This document shows, piece by piece, positions 6,582 to 14,518 of a stretch of DNA of 64,000 nt. The notes beneath the pieces are model-generated. The model was not told where the DNA came from. It ran no database searches and saw only the letters and a program-made list of their open reading frames with translations. Each line of letters opens with the position of its first letter. The stretch's first letter is position 1. The position numbers and the translations under genes are program-made. The stretch is from Siderastrea siderea (taxonomy: Eukaryota > Cnidaria > Anthozoa > Scleractinia > Rhizangiidae): contig OZ034978.1 in assembly GCA_964030785.1 (NCBI GenBank), forward strand, positions 11,901,953 through 11,965,952, given 5' to 3'.

Positions 6582-6938
6582 ATGCCCACCAAGAGGAGAA
6601 GGGGTATCAAGCGGAAACGCACCCAACGAGGAGGGGCCTTGGATGTCCAAAAATGGATTGCGAAAACCGGCAAAGAATTTCATTGGCCCGGTTATCAGTA
6701 CATGGGCCCTGGCACGCATTTAGCCAAACGTCTGAAACGTGGGGATCCCGGCATCAATCGCTTGGACCAGATTGCTAAGCAACACGACATTGATTACAGC
6801 CGTGCCAAGAATTTGCAAGATAAATGGAAAGCCGATACCAAGATGATCCAAGCCATTGATCGATTACCCGGCAAGAAAACCAAGACGGAACGCGTGGTCA
6901 AAAAAATCATGCAAGCCAAGAAACGTTTAAAATTGTAA
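6582..6938 (+). CDS. parvovirus-type phospholipase A2 protein with QRGG head
   Basis: This 118-aa protein has a basic head ending in RTQRGGAL (residues 13-20) and a secreted-type phospholipase A2 core like that at the N-terminus of parvovirus VP1. The calcium loop reads YMGPGT (residues 40-45) and the catalytic His-Asp pair is in QHDIDY (His68, Asp69, Tyr72). In parvoviruses this domain helps virions escape endosomes by hydrolysing phospholipids; the same role in this element is inference. The QRGG at its head suggests release by the viral protease. A Lys/Arg-rich tail follows. AATAAA at 6976-6981 ends the plus-strand late block. Confidence 0.8.
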   Translation: MPTKRRRGIKRKRTQRGGALDVQKWIAKTGKEFHWPGYQYMGPGTHLAKRLKRGDPGINRLDQIAKQHDIDYSRAKNLQDKWKADTKMIQAIDRLPGKKTKTERVVKKIMQAKKRLKL

Positions 6939-6975
6939 TTGAATGGCACACCAAGCCGTACCATGTTGAGTAAAC

Positions 6976-6981
6976 AATAAA
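6976..6981 (+). terminator. polyadenylation signal after the PLA2 gene
   Basis: AATAAA is 38 bp after the PLA2 stop, at the point where plus-strand and minus-strand genes converge. Confidence 0.5.
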
Positions 6982-7036
6982 AACAAATGAAAATGTCAAT
7001 CACTGTCTCTTTTTTTTTCCTCCAACCCTTTCATTC

Positions 7037-7543
7037 CTATGCAAACGTTCTGTCACAAGGGTACCTGGCTCTGGAAGCCCGTGGCTGCGCCCGTCGTCGC
7101 TCTTCTTTGGCCCGGAGCTCCGTCAATTCGTCAAAGTCGTTGTCGTTTTCTTGGTCTGTCGTGGGGCGGCGTTTCGTACCGTGGCAGGTGCAGCGGCAGG
7201 TCTGTTTTTTTTTTTTTTGGGAGGCATCGGGAGAGGGCGGCGGTGCTGGCGGTGGTGTTAGAGGGCGCTTGAACTCGTACCGCCAGTAGTCGCAACAAAA
7301 ATCCAGGCCCTCGATAAACCACCCTGTGGTCAGCTGTGGGTAATGGCCAGGGGTCCAATGTTGCTTCACATAGGTGGCTCGTGCTGCCTGGGCTGCCTGT
7401 TTCAACCGTGCTCTCTCCTCTAATTCTTCTCCAAACTGTGTGACCCCCCGGTCGAGCACCCACTCCTTCTTCACTTCAGATAAAATTTCGTCCACTTGGA
7501 ATGCCTCAAATTCTTCCAATAATTCGTCGGGACAAGAGGCCAT
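7037..7543 (-). CDS. minus-strand viral gene, probable early protein
   Basis: This is the only minus-strand gene of the element: 168 aa from the ATG at 7543-7541 (the open frame extends five codons upstream to a GTG). An acidic amphipathic N-terminus (PDELLEEFEAFQVDEIL) is followed by a helical Glu/Ala/Arg segment, an aromatic Cys segment (GLDFCCDYW), a Pro-run, a Lys-run and CRCTCHG, which may bind zinc. A TATA box on the minus strand (7574-7581) lies about 31 bp before the start. Divergence from the polymerase unit suggests an early regulatory role, by analogy with small DNA viruses. There is no recognised family. Confidence 0.55.
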   Translation of the reverse strand: MASCPDELLEEFEAFQVDEILSEVKKEWVLDRGVTQFGEELEERARLKQAAQAARATYVKQHWTPGHYPQLTTGWFIEGLDFCCDYWRYEFKRPLTPPPAPPPSPDASQKKKKQTCRCTCHGTKRRPTTDQENDNDFDELTELRAKEERRRAQPRASRARYPCDRTFA

Positions 7544-7573
7544 GTTGAGAGGATCCACCCCGAGGTTCGATCT

Positions 7574-7685
7574 CTTTTATAGTGTCTCATTCGTTCCCCG
7601 CGAGGCCTGATGGGACTAACTTGGTGCCTTGCTTGGTGATTGGTTCATGCCCTTCTCCCACGTGACCTTTTTTTCTCTATAAAAA
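7574..7685. promoter_or_regulatory. compact divergent promoter (TATA, CCAAT, E-box, TATA)
   Basis: Elements in order on the plus strand: a minus-strand TATA box TATAAAAG (7574-7581), an inverted CCAAT box ATTGG (7639-7643), an E-box CACGTGAC (7659-7666) and a plus-strand TATAAAAA (7678-7685). The minus TATA serves the 7037-7543 gene and the plus TATA serves the polymerase-side unit starting at 7849. CACGTGAC next to a CCAAT box and a TATA box recalls the adenovirus major late promoter; this is a resemblance in parts, not proof of homology. Confidence 0.6.
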
Positions 7686-7848
7686 ACGAGCACCGACCTC
7701 CAGCTGGTTCATCTGATCCTGACCTCTCGCCAAGACGAAGACGAAGCGAGGCCAAGTGGCGTTTCCGTACAAGACCAATTGGCTTTGCTAGGTCTCGATA
7801 CCTCAGACTCTGAGAAAAAAAAACACAAACCTGTTATGTCCTGAAGAG

Positions 7849-8421
7849 ATGGAAGACAGCGAGGAAGATGACTTGTGCAATGACCTCCTAGATCATTTGG
7901 AACGCCAACACGCGTTTCAAACAAACCTCCTTCAGCAAAGTGGTGGTGCCTTGGATGGTGCGGAGGGCGCCTTCGAGTTTGAGTTGGACAATTATGTCGA
8001 TCGTAAGAGTAGCCGTATGGGTGTTCGTGAACGTCATTTCAATACCCGTTTACGCCAAAGGGGGAACTTAATTCCAGATGAAAACATTACTCAAGCACTT
8101 CAAGATGGTTTACGTCGAGCGGTGAATCAAGTGTTAACCACCACTCCCAACCTGCACGATCAAGATCGACTCTATTTTACCATCGGTTCAGACCGTCTCC
8201 ACAATAATTTTCAAGGATGGGGATTACGTGCTGGTGAATGGCGTGAAGGAGGTGAACGTTTGGATGCCCTCTTCGATCGATTGAACAAGCCCTCAACAGC
8301 AACGAACAATTTGAAATGGACGATTCGTTTCAATTGTCCATCACCCAAGTCCATCATGCACCTCAGGGAACCGGACGAAAACGCAGTACCAAGCCGGGCC
8401 ACCCAACCCTTGAAGTGCTGA
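7849..8421 (+). CDS. N-terminal region/partner of the viral DNA polymerase (frame-shifted from PolB)
   Basis: The frame encodes 190 aa from the ATG at 7849. An acidic head (MEDSEEDDL) is followed by helical sequence, and residues 105-145 read LYFTIGSDRLHNNFQGWGLRAGEW, a segment I associate with the N-terminus of cnidarian Polinton-type polymerases. After about residue 145 (nt 8285) coding character moves to the PolB frame, one base back. The last 45 codons here are therefore probably out of frame. Either a one-base deletion broke one long gene or the proteins are joined by frameshifting; no classic slippery heptamer is seen. A two-codon upstream ORF (7836-7844) precedes the start. Confidence 0.6.
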   Translation: MEDSEEDDLCNDLLDHLERQHAFQTNLLQQSGGALDGAEGAFEFELDNYVDRKSSRMGVRERHFNTRLRQRGNLIPDENITQALQDGLRRAVNQVLTTTPNLHDQDRLYFTIGSDRLHNNFQGWGLRAGEWREGGERLDALFDRLNKPSTATNNLKWTIRFNCPSPKSIMHLREPDENAVPSRATQPLKC

Positions 8422-11400
8422 CGGCGCGGTCACGGTCCGTTATCCGCATCCAAAATAGAGATGACCTCTGTTGTGCTCGGGCCCTCGTCACTGCTAAAGC
8501 TCGCCTAGACCAACACCCGAAATGGGAATCGATTCGACACGGTAGGAAAATCCAAAAAGAATTGGCTCTGTTGCTCCATCACGAAGCCAACGTGCCCTTG
8601 GGTCCTTGCAGCTACGATGCCTTGACGGCCTTCAGTGCCGCCCCGTCCCTTGCCAATTACCAGATCATTCTGGTGGACGCCCATCGCTCGTTCCATATCA
8701 CCACCTTTGGAGGCACCCAAGACAAACCATTGATTTTGCTCCACGACCATGGCCATTACGATGTCATTACCCGTTTGCCAGGGTTTTTCGGGTCCAGTTA
8801 TGTGTGTGGCCACTGTTGGAAACCCTATAACACCCAGGGAGGGCATCGATGCGACAAAAAACGACTTTGCGGAGCCTGTCGTCAAAAAGATTGCCCCGAT
8901 TTCCAGGCAGCTTACCCAAGAGGCCTCAAAGCGACCCAACGTTGCCACACTTGTCATCGCGACTTTTTTGGAGACACTTGTTTCCAAACACATCTGGCTG
9001 TTGACCAGGCGGGCAAACCCACCACCAACCCACAGTCCACCGTGTGCTTTCTTCGCAGGCGATGCCCCTCCTGCCGAAAGCAGGAGGTAGGGGTAGAAAG
9101 AATTCAAAGGCATCAATGCTGGCACATAGATTGTCCTTCCTGCCATGAGTACGTGGACGCCCAGACTCATCTATGTTTTATTCAACGAGCCCCAAAGCCT
9201 CAAGAAGAGAAAAAGAAGAGAAAGAAGAAACGTCAAGTGGGTCCTCGCGCCAAACGAGGGGCCGCGGCTGCGGGACTTCAAACCCCCCATGCACCGGAGG
9301 AGGAGGAGCAAGAAGACGATGTGGACGACCTGCCACCCTTGCACGTGTTTTTTGACATTGAAGCCATGCAACCCCACGAACAACACATCGCTAATCTCAT
9401 CGTGGCCGAAACCGAAGACGACGACGACCCCGTGCGTTTCCCAGGCGAATATTGTACCAGAGATTTTCTCGAATGGTTGGATACCCTCACGTTGAACGAC
9501 ACCCGACAAGTCAATGTGCTGGCTCATATTTTCCAAGGGTACGATGGGTACTTTGTGGTTCATCAATACCATAGTGACAACCGGATCGTGGGACAGCTCC
9601 GGAACGGATGTAAACTCTTACAAGTCCAACACGATCGTATCCGTTTCATCGATTCTCTCAGTTTCTTCCAGATGCCTTTGTCGGCCTTTCCCAAAACCTT
9701 TGGATTAACGGAACTGAAAAAAGGTTACTTCCCACACAAGTTCAACCTCCCCGAGCATCAAAACTACGTGGGCATCGTCCCGGCCCTCGATTACTACATG
9801 CCTGAAACCATGTCTCCCGAAGGCAAGCAAGCCTTGGAAAAGTGGCATCAAGAGCAACGCGATAAGGAGGTGGTCTTTGATTTCCAGAAAGAATTGGTTG
9901 CGTACTGTGAATCAGATGTGCGTCTCTTGAAACAAGGATGTCTCACCTTCAAACGATTGTTTGAAGCTCAAGCGGGTTTCAACCCCTTCGATCAAATCAC
10001 CATTGCTTCCGCCTGCAACCGGGATCTACGCATGAACCGGATGATCCCCAACAGCATTGCCAGTGAACCCGTCCGTGGTTGGAAGAACCGTATAAACCAT
10101 TCCAACGTGGCCATCGAATGGCTAACCTGGTGTGCCCAACAACAGCCCCAGGACATTCAACACGCGGGCAATGCCGGTGAGGTTCGCATCCCAGCCGTGG
10201 GGTTCGTGGATGGTTACTGCCACGACATCCAGACCGTGTACGAATTTCAAGGTTGTTTCACCCATGGATGTCCCACCTGCTATCCAAACCGCCACGAAAA
10301 ACATGTGCGTCACTATGATCGAACCATGCAAGATGTCTACGAAACCTCGCAACACAAGGTCCAACAGCTTAGAGAACAAGGGTACACTGTGGTCCAAATA
10401 TGGGGGTGCGAATGGAAACGTCTCAAAGAAACCAACCCAGAGATCCAATCCTTCGTCGACAACCTGGACTTCAACGACCCCCTCAACCCTCGTGACGCTT
10501 TCTGTGGAGGTCGTACCAATGCTATCAAGCTGTACCACCATGTCACTCCCAGCCAAAAGATCCATTACATTGATGTCACCTCCTTGTACCCTTGGGTCAA
10601 CAAAACCTGTGTCTACCCCAAAGGTCATCCTGAATTCATTTCCCAACCGGGTCACACCGACATCCAACAGTACTTTGGTCTCATCCAATGCAAAGTCCTC
10701 CCTCCACGTGCCTTGTACCATCCCGTACTGCCTTACCGCCATGAGAGCAAACTCACCTTTCCCCTCTGTGCCACCTGTGTCAAAGAAGAAATGGCAAAAC
10801 CTCTTCTGGAGAGATCCGCTCAGTGCGACCACACCGACGAACAACGCGTCCTGACCGGGACATGGTGCAGCCCGGAATTGTCTAAAGCGGTGGACTTAGG
10901 ATACCAAGTCCAGTACATCAACGAAGTCTGGCATTTTCACGAGACCTGTGAAGGACTGTTCCGAGACTACGTCAACACTTGGTTGAAAATCAAGCAAGAA
11001 GCTAGTGGGTGGCCATCGTGGGTCGGAGACGACGAAACCAAGCGACTACAATACATCCAAGAGTACTTCGAACATGAAGGCATCCGGTTGGACTACAACA
11101 AGATCAAGGAGAATCCTGGTCTCCGGACCTTAGCCAAAATGATGCTCAATTCCATGTGGGGCAAGTTTGGACAACGGCTCAACAAGACCCAAGTCCAAGA
11201 ATTTGATGATCCCAAAGCCTTTCACAGTTTCCTAGATACCTCCACCTTGGACGTACGTCACGTCTCCGTGATGAATGACCAAATGGTAGAGGTACTCTAC
11301 CAGTACCAAGAGGAAGACATCCCCGTCTCCCCAAACCTCAACATCTTTGTGGCTTGTTTCACTACCTGTTGGGCTCGACTCCGTCTCTATGCTGCGTTGG

Positions 11401-11891
11401 AACAATTGGGGGAACGGGTCTTGTACTATGACACCGACTCCGTGGTTTATCTGGAAGACGAGGGTCAATCCAACCCAGTCTTGGGGGATTACCTCGGCGA
11501 GTTCACCTCTGAATTGGATCCCGACGACTACATTAAAGAATTTGTGTCAGGCGGACCCAAAAATTATGGCTACCAAACCAAACATGGCCACGTCGAATGT
11601 AAAGTCAGAGGATTCCGTCTGAACAGCGAAGGCAAGACCCAGTTGAATTATGACGTCATGCGCCAGAACGTCCTGGACGAAATCCAAAACCCTCAAAAGA
11701 AACCGCGTCAAACTCTAGTCACCAAAACGCATCAGATTGTGCGCGATCCCAAACACTACCAACTCTACACCTTTCCGGATTACAAGCGTTACCAGTTGGT
11801 GTACGACAAGAGAGTCATTGATCCCGCCACCTTTCAAACCTACCCTTACGGATATCGAGCCGCCTGCCAAGACACACCTTCACCCTGTTGA
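8316..11891 (+). CDS. polB: protein-primed family B DNA polymerase (PolB)
   Basis: This 1,191-aa frame copies the viral genome. An N-terminal Cys/His-rich part (about residues 160-290) has several CxxC pairs. The exonuclease motifs are FFDIEA (about 345), HIFQGYDGYF (about 405) and YCESDVRLL (about 530). A Cys-rich insert (FQGCFTHGCPTCYPN, about 645) precedes the polymerase motifs DVTSLYP (about 753), NSMWGKFG (about 944) and YYDTDS (about 1037). All catalytic acids are present. The ATG at 8316 is the first in frame, but coding-like sequence continues upstream in the 7849 frame. Protein priming is typical for these elements and is inferred. Confidence 0.88.
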   Translation: MDDSFQLSITQVHHAPQGTGRKRSTKPGHPTLEVLTARSRSVIRIQNRDDLCCARALVTAKARLDQHPKWESIRHGRKIQKELALLLHHEANVPLGPCSYDALTAFSAAPSLANYQIILVDAHRSFHITTFGGTQDKPLILLHDHGHYDVITRLPGFFGSSYVCGHCWKPYNTQGGHRCDKKRLCGACRQKDCPDFQAAYPRGLKATQRCHTCHRDFFGDTCFQTHLAVDQAGKPTTNPQSTVCFLRRRCPSCRKQEVGVERIQRHQCWHIDCPSCHEYVDAQTHLCFIQRAPKPQEEKKKRKKKRQVGPRAKRGAAAAGLQTPHAPEEEEQEDDVDDLPPLHVFFDIEAMQPHEQHIANLIVAETEDDDDPVRFPGEYCTRDFLEWLDTLTLNDTRQVNVLAHIFQGYDGYFVVHQYHSDNRIVGQLRNGCKLLQVQHDRIRFIDSLSFFQMPLSAFPKTFGLTELKKGYFPHKFNLPEHQNYVGIVPALDYYMPETMSPEGKQALEKWHQEQRDKEVVFDFQKELVAYCESDVRLLKQGCLTFKRLFEAQAGFNPFDQITIASACNRDLRMNRMIPNSIASEPVRGWKNRINHSNVAIEWLTWCAQQQPQDIQHAGNAGEVRIPAVGFVDGYCHDIQTVYEFQGCFTHGCPTCYPNRHEKHVRHYDRTMQDVYETSQHKVQQLREQGYTVVQIWGCEWKRLKETNPEIQSFVDNLDFNDPLNPRDAFCGGRTNAIKLYHHVTPSQKIHYIDVTSLYPWVNKTCVYPKGHPEFISQPGHTDIQQYFGLIQCKVLPPRALYHPVLPYRHESKLTFPLCATCVKEEMAKPLLERSAQCDHTDEQRVLTGTWCSPELSKAVDLGYQVQYINEVWHFHETCEGLFRDYVNTWLKIKQEASGWPSWVGDDETKRLQYIQEYFEHEGIRLDYNKIKENPGLRTLAKMMLNSMWGKFGQRLNKTQVQEFDDPKAFHSFLDTSTLDVRHVSVMNDQMVEVLYQYQEEDIPVSPNLNIFVACFTTCWARLRLYAALEQLGERVLYYDTDSVVYLEDEGQSNPVLGDYLGEFTSELDPDDYIKEFVSGGPKNYGYQTKHGHVECKVRGFRLNSEGKTQLNYDVMRQNVLDEIQNPQKKPRQTLVTKTHQIVRDPKHYQLYTFPDYKRYQLVYDKRVIDPATFQTYPYGYRAACQDTPSPC

Positions 11892-12100
11892 TACGCGGCG
11901 TGTGACCACACCCAAGGAAAAGGATTAAAAAGTCATTGATTTCAACATGGCGTCTTTTTTTATCTGATCTGAGCCCGCGATCCCCATTTTTCCCCCGACT
12001 GGTCAGCGGTTTCCCACCCTAGCCAGAGGGCTATTTACCTACGTCATGTAAGCGTCACGAAATGTCCTCTCTTTTCTGATAGGAGCCCGCGATCCTTTTT

Positions 12101-12254
12101 TCCCTATGTATTCCCTATGTATTCCCTATGTATTCCTTATGTATTCCCTATGTATTCCCTATGTATTCCCTATGTATTCCCTATGTATTCCCTATGTATT
12201 ACCCTATGTATTACCCTATGTATTCCCTATGTATTCCCTATGTATTCCCTATGT
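12101..12254 (+). repeat. tandem 11-bp repeat TATTCCCTATG, about 14 copies
   Basis: Fourteen or so head-to-tail copies of an 11-mer, with one TATTCCTTATG variant and two copies carrying an extra A. It sits between two iteron copies in the non-coding right end of the virus. The plus-strand ORF across it is a repeat artefact. Confidence 0.9.
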
Positions 12255-12539
12255 CATTGTCCTCTCTTTTCTGATCTGAGCCCGCGATCCTTTTTTTTTC
12301 CAAAAAGGGTCAGCGGTTTCCCAACAAAAATCACATGACCTCCATCCGCCATCTTGAATGAGCCCGCGATCCTTTTTCATCACTGGTCAGCGGTTTCCCA
12401 CCCTAGCCAGAGGGCTATTTACCTACGTCATGTAAGCGTCACGAAATGTCCTCTCTTTTCTGATCGGAGCCCGCAATCCTTTTACTGGGAAAAATCCCTC
12501 CTCATCCCTCCTCATTTCCTCCTCGCCGCCATGACCTAA

Positions 12540-13070
12540 AGCGCCCCCTTATACTACTATCAACATTTTACCCCATTGAACATCGATGCCATCCTCCAAC
12601 AACGACACAACACCGAAGGACTTCTGCTCTGTAACAATTCCCCCAAAGTCTCCATCGACACTCATGCTTTTGTCAAAGCCTGGTGCAAAGGACACTTTCA
12701 TCCCGGCTGCTATTATCCCGGCGATTACCAAGAAAAAAACCAAGACCTCCAAGTCAAACAAAGGGCACTCGATCGATGGTTCCAAGGACTCGATCGCCAT
12801 CTACCCAAAACATCCTCCTCCCAAGATCTCCCCGGGATTGATTTTCCTTCTCTTCATTGGTGCAAACGAGACGATATCCGAGATCCCTGCCACATTTGCG
12901 GACAAGTCTTACCCATCAACACCGATACCACCTGGAAATATCAACCCTGTCCCAGTTGTCTCGACGCTGGCTGCAGTATTCCACCCGACGAAACCTGTTG
13001 CGGTCAATGTCCTCTCAGTCAAGCCCACGAGGACGGTCACCCACTTGTCCAAACCCAAGAAGAACACTGA
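12540..13070 (+). CDS. Cys/His-rich zinc-ribbon ORF at the right end, start uncertain
   Basis: The open frame runs from 12540 to the stop at 13068-13070, about 176 codons, but contains no ATG; the first candidate starts are TTG (12576) or a spliced leader. It is convincing as protein: WCKGHFHPGCYYPG near the start, then CHIC, CPSC and CCGQC pairs near the end, as in zinc ribbons. An overlapping ATG frame (12586-13125) has poor composition and is probably a shadow. Just upstream a good start context GCCGCCATG opens a two-codon ORF (12531-12539). An accessory regulator or a polymerase cofactor is possible; nothing shows which. Confidence 0.45.
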   Translation, partial: SAPLYYYQHFTPLNIDAILQQRHNTEGLLLCNNSPKVSIDTHAFVKAWCKGHFHPGCYYPGDYQEKNQDLQVKQRALDRWFQGLDRHLPKTSSSQDLPGIDFPSLHWCKRDDIRDPCHICGQVLPINTDTTWKYQPCPSCLDAGCSIPPDETCCGQCPLSQAHEDGHPLVQTQEEH

Positions 13071-13130
13071 CTTGTTGTTGTTATTAAACACGTTGTTGAA
13101 AAGAAAATCTCTGTCTCTTTTTTGACCTCT

Positions 13131-14122
13131 TATTATCACTCAGCGGTTTCCCCCATTCAAACCACGTGACCTCATCACCACTTCCGGTCAGCGGATTTCC
13201 TATGCCACCCTAAGTGACCTTTGACCCCTTCTCTCATTGGTTCCTTCTCTTGACCGTGATCACATGATAAAAAGGAATGGCACTAGTCGCTCATTGGCTG
13301 AAAAAGTTAGGGGGGTAGGCCTTTTCGATACAAAGTGCCATAGTGACACCCCGTACTACTTGGAGCAAAACCATTTACCTATAATAAGAGAAAGACCATC
13401 CTGACCTTGTGGTACAATCAAAACATGGACGCATGCGCGTGTCTTGCTCGATGCTCAACTTCGGTTATTTCACCTACCATTCACCAGGGGATCCCCGCGT
13501 CCCCTGCCCTGGCCCCGGCCCCAATCCCCCTATGGTCTGCGGGTTTTCCCTTCCTTAGCAACCACCCTAGCAACCCCCCACAACATCAAAACGAGGCAAA
13601 CCACCCCTAGTGAGCCCACTTTACTACTATTTTCATTTCCTGTTTTGAAACTTCCGATTCTTTGACAACTTCCGGTAAATTTTAGTAGCCAATCAGATTT
13701 CGATTCGTCAGCCATGTCAGCATTTTGACGTTGATTATCCCAGAGGTCTTGCATCCTTGGTGCTGACCAAAAGGAATGCAGCCTCTGGGAACGAGATTGT
13801 TCGCTCATTGGTTAGTCTTGCATGCAATAAGCCAACCAAACTGGTTAAACGAGTTTAGGGCTTTTTTCCCGGAATAACACAACTTCCATTCTCAAACACG
13901 ATTGTTGTTTTGTTTGGATTGTTTGCGTTAGATAGTTCGTACTGTTCACTGTTAGCAAAACATATCTTACCGAGATTGTGGAGTTCAGCTTCCTCTCCAC
14001 TACATTGTGCGTGTAATTTTGGTTTGTTTCTCTTGAAGCTGCTTGAAGGTAAGTAAAACGAACATTTTAATGCTCTGACAGAGCGTTAACAAGAAACAAG
14101 CAGGAGTGGCTCAGTTAAGATA
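13131..14122. other. virus right margin and host junction, no gene seen
   Basis: To about 13,400 the sequence keeps viral features (iteron variant, CACGTGAC at 13162, TATA-like sites). From about 13,600 it becomes AT-richer host-like DNA with CCAAT sites, an inverted CCCAGAGG/CCTCTGGG pair near 13,740-13,800 and a possible splice donor AGGTAAGT near 14,048. The exact element end and terminal inverted repeat cannot be set because the left end lies outside the window. Confidence 0.4.
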
Positions 14123-14518
14123 GGGGCTGTTTACATGGAGGAAGGAAGATCCTAGCACTAGGAAGATCCTAGAAAGCGAAACAAATTTTCGTTTGATTTA
14201 CATGCAAAAATTTCGGTCGGGGTTGTTGCTGGAAATCAAATAAAACTGTCGGTCTTTAGCAGCTGAACGCCCGGCTGCCGCCATATTTGTTTTTCTGTCC
14301 CTAGTACTAGGATCTTCCGAGCGAAGGCAGTTTACATGGTGCTAGGATCTTCCTAGCACTAGGATCTTCCTATCTCTCAGCTAGGAAGATCCTAGTGCTA
14401 GAAAGATCCTAGCGCTAGGGCCTAGTACAACATTTTGCATGTAAACTGAATACAGAAAACATATGGCGCTAGGATGATTTGCATTCTAGGATCTTCCTAG
14501 CTCCATGTAAACAGCCCC
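14123..14518. mobile_element. MITE with TA target duplication
   Basis: The element starts GGGGCTGTTTACATGGAG and ends with the inverted copy CTCCATGTAAACAGCCCC, flanked by TA on both sides (14121-14122 and 14519-14520). The interior is a series of short palindromic CTAGGATCTTCCTAG-like repeats. There is no coding capacity. The TA duplication suggests a Tc1/mariner-type mobiliser. Confidence 0.75.

Larger units (their letters stand above)
11971..13200. repeat. iteron-like direct repeats at the right end of the virus
   Basis: Two motifs recur. GAGCCCGCGATCC or a one-base variant occurs at 11971, 12083, 12278, 12360 and 12467. GGTCAGCGGTTTCCC occurs exactly at 12001, 12308 and 12385, and in variant form near 13139 and 13186. 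A block of about 100 bp carrying both plus a shared stretch ending in CATGTAAGCGTCACG is directly duplicated (about 11971-12085 and 12360-12470). The zinc-ribbon ORF lies between the last copies. Such spaced repeats next to PolB may be replication or transcription control sites; no protein is shown to bind. Confidence 0.6.

Noticed and set aside
10122..10844. 240-codon minus-strand ORF inside PolB
   Set aside because: An antisense shadow of the conserved polymerase frame, without promoter or domain.
12117..12338. Plus-strand ORF of repeated YVFPMYSLCIP
   Set aside because: It only reads through the 11-bp tandem array and has no gene-like composition outside it.
12586..13125. ATG-started 179-codon ORF overlapping the zinc-ribbon frame
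   Set aside because: Composition is a Ser/Pro/Lys shadow; the other frame carries ordered Cys pairs and Trp residues.
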